A stretch of DNA of 43,181 nt from contig ADNK01000821.1 in the NCBI GenBank assembly GCA_000320545.1, positions 17,501 through 60,681 of the forward strand, written 5' to 3'. The notes beneath the pieces are model-generated. The model ran no database searches. It was not told where the DNA came from and worked only from the letters and a program-made list of their open reading frames with translations. The position numbers and the translations under genes were made by a program. Below are positions 31,058 to 40,948 of this stretch, in pieces (within the stretch, counting starts at the first letter, position 1; each line of letters opens with the position of its first letter). Source of the stretch: Bigelowiella natans CCMP2755 (taxonomy: Eukaryota > Cercozoa > Chlorarachniophyceae).

Positions 31058-31736
31058 GTGTATTTGCAAGACAAGCAAGACCTGGTGTTTTCCTTTGTCT
31101 GTAAGAACAGAGAAGTCGGAGGAACCTGTGGATATGAATGTGGCATATCTGTGTGTATATGATGATGACGATGATTAGAAGGAAAAGGAATAGAAAGAGG
31201 AAGAAGAGAAAAGAAGAATATTTCCGAGGAGAAACAGCCTGGAGTAGTGAATGATCACGAGAACGATGGCAACTACAATTATCTCCACGATAATGAGAGA
31301 GCGACAACGATATCGACGACGATATGTAAGTTAGAGCAACGTCTAGTTTTTGTCGTAGTGATGAGAACAGTAGGTCGCGGTGTAAGCTGTATCCGGTGTT
31401 TGTAGACTCGTTTGAGGATGTTAATTTCAGTTATCTTTGTGTTAACCTTGAATGCGCCCAATTTTGTTCCACGTGCTCTGCCCGTGCCTGGAAAAGGGCA
31501 GTTTATTCGCAGGGAAAGTAGCAATAGGCAGACAGACATTTGTGTATGTAAAATGCTTGAATTTGTTGCATATATATATATGGAAAAATCTTTATGAAAG
31601 TAAGGGTAGTAGCGAGAGATATCATGGTCTACCTGACCAATACGACACGCTTTCGACCAGAAATATTGGGAATTGGGAGGGGTGGAAGGTCCCTGGATAA
31701 TGATGCCATGCAACAGGGCAACAAGGAGAGAAAGGG

Positions 31737-31769
<33 letters not shown>

Positions 31770-32145
31770 CGCCGATGACGATGATGATGATACGCGGACG
31801 TCGCAAACAAATTAAGCTTCAATGATGATATGTTTACTTGCGGTCGTTCTCTCCCGTCCACAAGTCTACCACCTCCTCGCCTCTGCTATTTGCACGTAGC
31901 TTGTTCAATCCTCGCTGCTTTGGCCTTAGCCGAATATTGGATCAAGTCAGTTGCCGTGGCTGCGCGTACGATTGATTTCGAAAACTGTAATATTAGTTAA
32001 GACAACAAGCGATTGGACGCCTAAATTTAGCTAACTCCTTACCTGATTCCCATGCTAAGACGTCTACCTCTCCTGTGAGCGAAGGTGCGAAGCGAATTCG
32101 TCTTTGTCGCCGCAATCGTCGTCGTCGAGAGCGTAAGATGCACAT
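26854..32145 (-). CDS. 2-carboxy-D-arabinitol-1-phosphatase-like histidine phosphatase, two-domain
   Basis: Twenty exons, 498 residues: 32145-32068, 31984-31896, 31692-31633, 31487-31447, 31125-31082, 30859-30806, 30644-30583, 30202-30144, 30005-29948, 29887-29837, 29591-29564, 29488-29426, 29303-29246, 28944-28865, 28639-28590, 28331-28270, 28183-28040, 27839-27804, 27415-27372, then 27276-27237, 27213-27090 and 27025-26854. Residues 70-270 are a complete phosphoglycerate-mutase-type domain: RHGQSTWN with catalytic H77, SPLSRVVQTA, REIDLYGFQG, and VVAHNAINQ with H224. The plant plastid enzymes (CA1Pase) have the same motifs, the same second half and about the same length. The second half is degenerate: the expected GHP is CPQP and no RHG is seen. 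The first about 65 residues are Arg/Ser/Ala-rich and could be an organelle presequence. Weakest joins: exon 1 and the start of exon 28183-28040. Confidence 0.85.
28210..28371. repeat. (CA)n(GA)n and (TA)n tracts
   Basis: Compound (CA)n(GA)n at 28210-28252 and (TA)n at 28338-28371, in two introns flanking a 62-nt exon of the CA1P-like gene. Confidence 0.85.
28971..29225. repeat. (GAG)n, (GAA)n, poly-C, (CT)n and (CA)n in one intron
   Basis: The intron 28945-29245 of the CA1P-like gene is almost entirely simple repeat: (GAG)n 28971-29018, (GAA)n near 29079-29101, poly-C near 29132-29143, (CT)n 29157-29190 and (CA)n to 29225. Confidence 0.9.
29618..29702. repeat. 12-bp minisatellite GGTGATGATGAT
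   Basis: About six tandem copies of a 12-bp unit with very little divergence, inside the intron 29592-29836 of the CA1P-like gene. Confidence 0.9.
30989..31063. repeat. (CT)n(GT)n microsatellite
   Basis: Compound dinucleotide repeat in the intron 30860-31081 of the CA1P-like gene. Confidence 0.85.
31737..31793. repeat. (GAT)n microsatellite
   Basis: Trinucleotide repeat upstream of the third exon of the CA1P-like gene, within its second intron. Confidence 0.85.
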
Positions 32146-33426
32146 AAAGAAGGGCCGTCCAAATCATCGTAGATCCCCCCATCAGTACTATCTAAGCGAT
32201 ACTACCATCACCAACATCGCCATTGTCATCATCAATCTCATCGTATGAAACAAAGGAGGTGGCACACCTACGAGCCGAACGTCGGGTGCACTCAGACAGA
32301 GCCGGATGTGTTTTTATCCTGCGACAAGGAAAATTTTCCTTTTTTGGGCGATAATCCAGGGCGTTTTCGCCACACATCGCTTGGCACCGCTTCTTCTATT
32401 GCCGATGAATGTCGATGAGTGAGTCCGCCCTGTGGCGCAGCATTCGGAACCACACTCGGACCACGTCTGGAACAGGTAGAAGTGGTGCTATACTCATAGC
32501 GACATCGAGGAACAGTAAGAATACTCGTGTGAGTCTTTGTGAGCATCAGCACTTCCATTTCTGCTTTATGCGTGCCGTCAAAACAATGGCCACCGACCGT
32601 GGAGTGTGAATTCTCGACCGATGTCATGGACACTTTGAAAACTTCTAAATCCAACCGCAATGTCTTCAATGATCGATCATCTGCTTCAGCTTATTACACG
32701 CATGGTAGGCAGTTGCAGCAGCTACAAAAGATCGTCATGCAACACGTCTAAGTTGTCTAGATGTGTGGCGCAGCTGTTCGTTCCACGAGCGAGTTTCGAT
32801 TTATAATTTGCTCATTGCTCAGCTCTTGAAAGCAATGCTGCACATGGACACACTAATTAAACGTATCGTGAGTACACATCTGGATGCTGTACATGTAGAG
32901 AGCGCCACGGGCACCATCAAAGAAAATCATAGAACACAAGAACGCTAAGTTAACATGCAACGGCCAAATATGTGCTGCATGCAAAAATTGCGAACATGTG
33001 TATATCTATCTAGATATTTTCATGACTCATGATGCCCACGGCAAAGGAAATTATGGATATAACATGATGTATAATATAAAATACAACTTTGAAATCTTGA
33101 GATAAGAAGTGAAGTGGGTTCAAACAGCAATCGCCCTAAACTCTGAATTGTGGAGCAACTTCATGTAGTAGCACTTGCATTAAGGTTGTGACAACTCATT
33201 TCTCTAGCAGCGATAAATGCATCACCAAAGCTGAAAGAGTGCATCGTGCCAAATACGCACCATCGAGGTTCGGGCTTTTAGATTCAAAGCAAAGCCACAT
33301 TACCAGAGTCACCTTCGCCTCCTGGTGAAATTACCGAAAAATATATATATATATACAGTAAAAAAGAGGTTATAACCCTAAGTACTTTGCAGGAACACGT
33401 GTATACATAATCGAAGGCAGTATTTG
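32146..33426. other. intergenic
   Basis: Tandem spacer between LUC7 (3' end at 33427) and the CA1P-like gene (5' end at 32145). The minus strand at 32146-32377 is open in more than one frame and could hold a longer 5' exon. The rest shows no coding signal. A pair of short overlapping CTAGAT repeats near 33443 lies at the LUC7 3' end. Confidence 0.45.
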
Positions 33427-35543
33427 TCAACGAAACCTTGATCTAGATCTAGATCGATCCCGCCTACGACGTCGATCGCGTGAGTCGCTCCTGAAGTTAC
33501 CACGAATTTACATCATTTTTCTCTCGCGCTTTCTATCGTTGCTACTACGACTACTAGAATCCTTTTGCTAGTAGCACTACTTCTTCTTCTTCTTCTTCTT
33601 CTTCTACTACTACTACTATTACTACTATATTTTAGCGCATGCATGATTATTGGCACCTGTCACGTCTCCTTCGACGATCTCTGCGATCACGGTCTCGATG
33701 GTCTCTCTCTCGACGGTCACGGTCTCCTCTTCGCCTGTCTCTGTCTCTGTCTCTGTCCCTGTCGCCACGCTCTCTGCTCCTGTCCCGATTATTACCGGAG
33801 GAACGCCCATCCCCATTTTTTTGTCTCCTGACGATGGGAAAGAGTGATGGGTTCAACGGCAGGTGATGCGATAAGTAATCTGCCACCGTGCGGAAGACTC
33901 CTCTTTTTTTGGAATGCATTTGGTGTTTCAGACGACTTTTTCTTTTCTCTTTGTTACTACTACCATCACTACTACTGATAATGATAATGGTGATGATAAT
34001 TTTCGTGATGCACTACATAGGTCTCCAGTCGCTTGGACGCTCGCCAACATCCTTTTTTAGTTCCTCCAACTTTGCTCGGATTGCCGTCCACCCCTTGAAG
34101 TTTGTAGCGAATAGGTAGTAGGAGTAGTAAGTAGTAGTAGTAATAATAGTATGTCAGTTCTCCATTGAGCGTTTTGTTATACCGCTCTTGTTTCTCCATA
34201 CCGTATAATGCCTGCCAGCATAATGGCGAGCTTTTCTATCTTCTGTGTCCGTGCTGCACAAGAGATTCCCACTGACCTATAGGGAGGTGTGAAAAAGAAG
34301 GGACGGTGAAGCTTGAAGGCTTATTCGCGTACTCAATTTGCTGTGAATTATCTACGCGCATATTCAAGTATTCGGTTGGGTAGGGAGTTGACCTCACAGA
34401 CAACGAGGCTCCTATTTGGAAAGCTTCGTGGCTTGTCAGGCTTCTTGATTTGGTCAATTTGAAACTTCAGTGCCTCGACCTAATTAACGTTTGTGTCAGT
34501 GAGAATGCGTATATGACCTCGAGGCTTCTGCGTCACCTTTTCGCCAACTGCTTTGGATTTTTCAACCTCCCCGTTTTCTCCAAGTCTCTCTGCCTCGACA
34601 ACCAATTCATCTATTTCGGCAGTAAGCTTCAGGACCTACGAGGAAGACAAGTAGAGGCAGGAAGGTGATTGTCAGATATGCGGCTGTCACGGATCCTAGT
34701 GTTTGTTGAGAGTAGCACCCTCTCCTGTTCTTCCTCGCTCAATTTCTTTTCTGGAGGCGGTTCCTCGGCTTTCTCGGCCACTCTGAGTTTCATAGATTCC
34801 AAGATCACATCTATTGGCTTGCATATCGGAAGAATCACGTAACCTTTTTTTCTCTGAAGCAATTGTTGCATCGCACTCTTTCACTAGTTTGTCTAGCCAT
34901 TCGAGCAAATCGTACTCATAGCCATACTCTTTCCTCTCTTCTGGATCAAGATTTTCCCACTCTTGCTTGCACCTTTGCGAGGAAGAATAATAGCTCATTA
35001 CATAAGTCGGCAAAGCAGGGATCCAGGAATAGATGCAAACCTCAGGTCGTGCTCAGAACCCGCTCTGTGTTCTCCAGTGAGAACTTCGCTCTTTGTCTGA
35101 GCAAGAGTTTCAATTGGACATAAGCCGCAGAGGAAAGGCTTGCAGATGCTCCTGTCATGGAACTTCCGACGAAACTTTTCTCGATCCTGATGATAGCCAA
35201 TGTGAGGACATTGCGAAATTATGGCACATTCGAATGCAACCTCGAGTGCAGCATTCCGCTCTGCTCCCATAAGGGAATCAAGGAGGGCTCGTTGAGCGTC
35301 CTGCAACGTATATCAACGGCTAATGAGTAAACAAGGACAGCCCAATTCAAAAAGGCAGATTTGTTCCGCAATCTCATCGAAGTTATGTTCTTTTTCGACT
35401 AAACCACCGTATACTGACAAAAGCACTGTATTCAAACACCGTCCAACTATCATTGATCTATATTTATTAGGGATGGCACCCATTGGGTCACGTATTAAGG
35501 AGGCTTAAACATTTTCGCAACGAGAAAGGGGCGCACTCACCAT
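33427..35543 (-). CDS. LUC7L: LUC7-like U1 snRNP-associated splicing protein
   Basis: Eleven exons, 324 residues: 35543-35541 (ATG only), 35300-35241, 35186-35041, 34972-34844, 34782-34719, 34635-34537, 34479-34393, 34276-34202, 34093-34017, 33827-33657, 33490-33427. LUC7 landmarks are the start M-DAQRALLDSLMG, the first zinc-finger region ICKPFLCGLCP, a coiled-coil with VKECDATIASEKKR, a second finger-like region beginning VCEVSG and leading to GWTAIR, and an Arg/Asp then Arg/Ser tail. LUC7 proteins help U1 snRNP choose 5' splice sites. Odd points: the third Cys of the first finger is not seen, and in the second finger the usual CxxC is CxxS with the last His shifted, so zinc binding may be weak or lost. 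Confidence 0.93.
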
Positions 35544-36545
35544 CGTGTTCGGTCTCTCCGGACGATTTGGAGTGTGGTGAACGCAGGCTATTTATACATT
35601 ACGACAATAAATTTAGATGCTTTTCTTCTAGATTCTTCTTTGAAACAACGGGGAGAGGGACATCGATGGCGGAAAATCTGACTGAGAGCGTGTTTCCAGG
35701 ATGATTTCCTATAGGATTTTCCAAATTTCTCGGCTTTTGCTGCCCAGAGAGCAAATAAAGAACTCGATAACACCAAGAATATTGGATGAATTTTTGACTT
35801 TCTAAGAGAGGGCAGTCCTTGTCTTTCGTGCAGGGATTGATGAATATGTGAATCTGCACACCGAGGCCATTTCTTATCGGGGGAAATTCCACTATTGGAG
35901 AAAGAAGAGCCACGAGCATTCGCCGAGGATAGATGAGATGATGTCGAGAAAATCCCTTTTGACTGCTCCTCCTGCACGTGCACACTGGTGACAAGGTTTT
36001 GATGAGGGGAGGGGACGAAGTTCAAGAATGACAACATTCCTTCTTCTTCTCGTGTTTCACGACTCTCTCTCTCTCTCATCCGCCTCGCGATGCACGTGCC
36101 CTCTCCCAAGCTAGCAAGCTAGCACTCGCAAGCTGCCATGGCACGTGGACCTGCTAGACACATGTGCGTGTGTCATTGTGCGCTCACGTGTCGCATGTGC
36201 GAGACGCACAGATGTGTGACAGATGACAAAATGAATCACATTCCATCAATGGTGATCATGGAGCTGCGCAATGATCTAGCAATGCAAACCAGGCACTTTT
36301 TGGCAAGTTTGTGCGCACGGTGCATTGAGCCATTTGCACAGTTTGGCACCTCTGAACCTCATCAGCTACACATCTAGACATGCAGCGATGCGTTGAAAAG
36401 TTAGCGACAAATCAAAGGATTGATTGCACTGCGTGCTGCACACAACACAGCCGGCAACGACGCGTGTAATTCTAAATGTTACGTTGCGTTGCATGACACG
36501 CGCTTCGCATGCACGATAGCGAATCGTAATTCAGTTGCTATCCCT
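35544..36545. other. intergenic
   Basis: Tandem spacer upstream of LUC7 and downstream of the helicase. A minus-strand frame at 36109-35588 is open for 173 codons but begins without an early ATG and has no recognisable domain. 36100-36540 is rich in GCA/TGC/CATG words. Confidence 0.45.
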
Positions 36546-37286
36546 TCAAGATTTTTTGCCTCCCTCATCTTCTGCAGATTTCTTCTTTTTATTAACGGAG
36601 TGCCTCTTTCTCTTCTTGATTTTCCTTTTAAGCTTCGAGGATTCATCCCTCATCTCAAATTCCTCCAGTCGCAACTGACAAAGCAACAAGACTCAGCAAA
36701 CGTGTCATAAAAGTGGGGAGGAATGCGCCTTTTTTGCCGTACGAATAGATTGTACCTTCGCCATTCTTTTAGCTTCTGACACAAACTTGAGTAATTCTAG
36801 GGCTTTCTTCTCCTGCGTGAGAAACAAATTTTTAAATCAACGCGGTTCAGAATCTCAAGATATCAACCAACGAACAACCAACGACCGAATCATTACTTCT
36901 CCTCCTTCCTCTTCTCCTTCCTTCTCTTCCTGAGTCACGATCAACACTCCTTTCCTTATTTTCTTCTTATTCTCTCTCAACCACTGGCCAGTACCTTGAC
37001 ATTATACTTTTCTATCTTTAGCTTGATATGCTCCTCAATCTTCACGAATGCTTTCACATCATACTGCGTACGCCATATGAGAAAAAAAGAAAAATTCAAG
37101 ATCGCCAGTATCAACGATCATCCTCGTCATCATTATCTGCTGCCACCATTTTCTAACGACCTGAGAAACAAGCGTTATGGCTAATCCACCACGACCAGCA
37201 CGCGCTGTACGTCCGACCCTTTGAACGTAGTCCTTTCGTGGAGGGAGAGAGAGAGAAATTGAAAAAGGACACAGACAAAAATATAC

Positions 37287-37330
<44 letters not shown>

Positions 37331-38628
37331 ATACACACACACACACACATACACACACACACACACACATCTGTGTGTGTGTGTGTTGTGTGTTCGTTTG
37401 AGTGCCAGGGTGTCATATTGTTTCGGGTAACTTTCTACTACATGTCCTTCTCACAATCCATCCGTTTTTCTACTTCTTTTTCTAGTATTGTTGTTGTTGT
37501 TGTTGCTGCTGCTGCTGCTGCTGCCGAAGTTGTCTATACCTCCACAGTCCTAGGCAGATCGTAGTTCACGACGAGAGTAACCTGTAGGAGTTGATAAAAT
37601 GGACGGAATAGCATGAATGTATTGAGGATACCATGTCTAATCTACACAACCACGGTCGTCTTCAAACACACGACGGACCTGTGGAATATCAAGTCCTCGG
37701 CTTGCGACATCAGTAGCGACAAGGATCTTACACTGCCCGCCACGAAACTTAGCCAGGGAAGCCAACCTTCAAAATCGATCGATGACGACGATTTAAGGAT
37801 GGTGTTATGATAATGGCGAAGGTAAACATGTTGTGTGTGTGTATGTGTGTGTGTATGTGTGTGTGTGTGTGCGTGCGTGTGTGTGCGTGGGTCTGCAGTT
37901 TGCAGCGCACTACCGTCTTGCTTGGTTTTTCCCAGAATGGAGGCTTTCGCATTCTATCTCCATCTGTGTCAGCACCTGTACGCACAGAACCAAGAAAAAA
38001 TAAGCTACTCGCAACAAACAGATCTTGATCGCAGGAAGGCAGGAGGGTGGCGTGGTAGCCGAAAAAACGACATATATTGGCTTCGTCGATCTTGCAAAAG
38101 TAAAGGAATAGGTCACTGATTACTCTCTTTGCTTCTTGCATCGAAGTATTGTTTTTGCGAAAAATCTTAGTAGAAGTGCTGCATACGTCGCACTACCTCT
38201 ACCTCTACTATTACTGCTGGTTCTACTGCTGCTGCTGTTGCCTATACCTGCGAAAGGAGCTCAGCGCCTTTGCAAGTGGTCGTGAAAATCAATACCGACT
38301 TTTCCTGACGAATGAACAAGTAGCTTTCAAATCACCATGAGGTGGTGGAGAGGATGAAAGCAAGCCCTCTTTTTGTTCTTCGAGTCGTGTGTTGTTGTTT
38401 CACTTCTGTCTATAATTTCATCTTCTGACTGCGACCTACCTCGTGCTCCTGCAAGATGTGCACAAGGTATGTCTCCTTGAGGGGCTGGGGCAGGAATATG
38501 TAGCCCTGTTTCAACTCAGATACCGTTTGAGCCTGTGGTAGAAAGTAGCAGGTATAGCGCCATAAATATATTAATGGCGGGTCATCAATCGTAATAATCA
38601 ATCACCCTTCCTCATTTCAAAAAACAGG

Positions 38629-38666
<38 letters not shown>

Positions 38667-38824
38667 TGTACATATGTAGAAAAGTACACACGGGTTGCAT
38701 TCAAGTATCTACCTCTTCGTCGCTGTTAATTTGGAAGAACTTGGGCTTCGTGCCACAAAGTTTACTAGCTTTCTCGTTTATTTGCTTTTTGGTATGATGA
38801 ATGCATATCAACGCGCACGCATAC

Positions 38825-38864
<40 letters not shown>

Positions 38865-39980
38865 CGAATCCACCCGAAATTACTGTAATAAGCAAATACA
38901 CAGGTGCTACAACAATAACCATCACCATGATAATCACTATCGTCATTATCACCGTTATCATCATCATCCCCCCAAAGCTCTACCTACCAAAAATTCGTAT
39001 CATTTGATACCTTTGTCAATGTTGCAGAGAAAAATAGCGTTTGTCGGTGCTTTGGGATAGGTAGTGACTCAAAGATAACTGAAAGGTCTTGATCAAAAGA
39101 GTCATTAAAGAGTCGATCCTGCACAACGGGCATGGGTGGGAAGAGAACGTTATATTTAGTTGTCGCAAGCTGTTGTTGGGAATAGTCGAAGGAGAACCGC
39201 TTCGTCCAAGACCAGAAACTTGAGGTGTTTGACATTGAGATTGGCTGCGTCCCTCGTGTGTGCAGCAAGCCTTCCCGGTGCTAATGATTTTGATTTGATT
39301 TGAAAGAAATCATATTTTTAGCGACTGGATAATCAAGAGGGCTTACTTGATACGACAATGTGCGGAGCACGCCCAAGTTTCGTTGCTTCTTTGACAATGT
39401 CAGTTCCACCGACCACGACCTGAACCCTCACATTCATACCAGCCCCGAATGCGTTCAGCTGCTCGGCAATCTGAAATGCCAGCTCCCTGGGGGGGGGGGG
39501 GGGGGGAGGGGGAATCATCGTGTCGTCTGTGAGGGTAGCACCTTCATCAAGACCATCAACATACCTGGTTGGAGTAAGAATATAGGCGAAAATTCCGTAC
39601 GGATCCATAGAGAGAGAGTCGAGTATTGGTAGTCCGAAGGCTGCAGTTTTACCTTAATGTTGTTTAAGGGCGAAGTAAGAGCAAGACGTAAAAAGAAGCC
39701 CAGACTAAAGTCATCGTACCGCTTCCAGTTTTCGCTCTTGCTATAACATTCTCCCCTTTCATGATCGCTGGAATCGCCAACCTCTGGATATCTGTCGGTC
39801 TTTGGATGCCCATCTCTCTGCATGCATCGCAGAGCCCCCTAAAACAACGTAAACAGATAATCAGTCGTCCCTCGTGAGCAAGGAGGTCATCTGAGCCACT
39901 GGGAATTTAGTTTGTTAAATAATGCACTTTGACACTCCCCGATCACGAAGTGAGGTGGCTGTTGCGGAGGAACTAGTCAT
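36546..39980 (-). CDS. DDX49: DEAD-box RNA helicase, DDX49/Dbp8 type
   Basis: Sixteen exons, 443 residues: 39980-39928, 39838-39720, 39652-39565, 39486-39347, 39280-39198, 39118-39011, 38784-38713, 38532-38440, 38304-38248, 37975-37914, 37766-37679, 37581-37540, 37232-37161, 37063-36995, 36812-36756, 36674-36546. All phases agree. Motifs in order: Q motif GIQRPTDIQ (28-36), AKTGSGKT (53-60), PTREL (85-89), TPGR (134-137), DEAD split over two exons (159-162), SAT (192-194), [15 protein letters not shown], and [13 protein letters not shown] (337-349), followed by a Lys-rich tail. Residues PYGIF before PTREL and the short basic tail match DDX49/Dbp8, a nucleolar helicase of 40S rRNA maturation. 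Motif VI has Gln339 where His is usual. Confidence 0.95.
37284..37392. repeat. (TA)n, (CA)n and (TG)n compound repeat
   Basis: Long compound microsatellite in the intron between helicase exons 12 and 13. The CA and TG blocks form an imperfect inverted pair. Confidence 0.85.
37833..37893. repeat. (GT)n microsatellite
   Basis: GT-rich tract in the intron between helicase exons 10 and 11. Confidence 0.8.
38636..38863. repeat. (CT)n and (CA)n microsatellites
   Basis: (CT)n at 38636-38663 and (CA)n at 38827-38863 lie in two helicase introns that flank exon 38784-38713. Confidence 0.85.
39489..39506. repeat. homopolymer G tract at a splice acceptor
   Basis: On the coding strand this is an uninterrupted run of about 16 C ending in CAG, so it forms the polypyrimidine tract and acceptor of helicase exon 4. 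Confidence 0.85.
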
Positions 39981-40948
39981 GAAAAGGAGAGGGCAGAAGG
40001 GGCCGAGCGGCTCGAGCGAATTCCGATCGTTCTGCGGGGCTGTCAACAGGAAGGGGGTTACAGTTGCGACTTGGTATTTTATAAGTCTCAGCGATGATTC
40101 CCCTTTAAATTTATATAAACAAGTTTTTGTGTTCCACTGGTTGTCTCTGAATCAAATGGTGGCTAATTTATTCCCATGAATCGCGCGAGGTCCGCACAAA
40201 AAACGCAGAATGTTTTGATCTGGCGCCTTTCCCGCCGGAATTAAATTCTTGGCCGAGAACGCTGTGCACATCGTGGCGGAGGTACGAGCAAAATATCGCT
40301 TTCTGGTGGTCCGTTGAGCAATTTTCGCAGCTTTTAAATTGAGAAAAACAATGCGATTTTGATAGAAAACTATAAAATCCCGATACTACCGGGATCCCTT
40401 GTGCACGTTGCCGATTTCAACCCTTGTCGCAAGGTCGTAATCGGAGTTGACATTTCGGATCTCTGCTCTGTTGGCGTCCCCTCCCGCTATTTGGTGCAAC
40501 TTTCTCTCTCCTTCCCTCCCCAACTAAGCATCACAAAACCAAAATCTTACGTGGTGGTAATTGGAAACAATTGTGTTTATTCATTTTGAGATGTAAGCGA
40601 CGCTGGAAGGCATCAACAACAATAGATTCTTTCTTGTCAGCAGGGAACTTGTTCGATTCCTCCGTTGCCCTCAGCACGCAACGGAAAATATTTTCTACTC
40701 GAAATCTGATGTTGCTTTTGATTTCATTATTTAGGTTCCTTTACATTAGAAAAAAGGCGACACCTTCAAAAGCGGATCCCTATGAGTTCCTTGCTGTCTT
40801 TTCGTCGAGGTGTGTTAATTTAAAAGGAAGAAATCTGGGAGAATTTCTGAGAATAGAATAATGTCAATACAAAAATTATGCATGTATAGTTTGTCTTTCA
40901 TTTGAAAGAATTGAGTTGTTTTGGATATTTCCACGTTTGTGTTTATTT
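39981..40948. other. divergent intergenic region
   Basis: Between the starts of the helicase (minus) and OGDH E1 (plus). Two plus-strand frames (40359-40589 and 40571-40861) are open but lack domains or splice support. Presumably holds both promoters. Confidence 0.4.

Noticed and set aside
31622-31861. Open frame with a long His run
   Set aside because: It is a translation of an intronic (GAT)n repeat.
35588-36109. 173-codon minus-strand frame upstream of LUC7
   Set aside because: It starts without an early ATG, has no domain and overlaps the likely LUC7 promoter.
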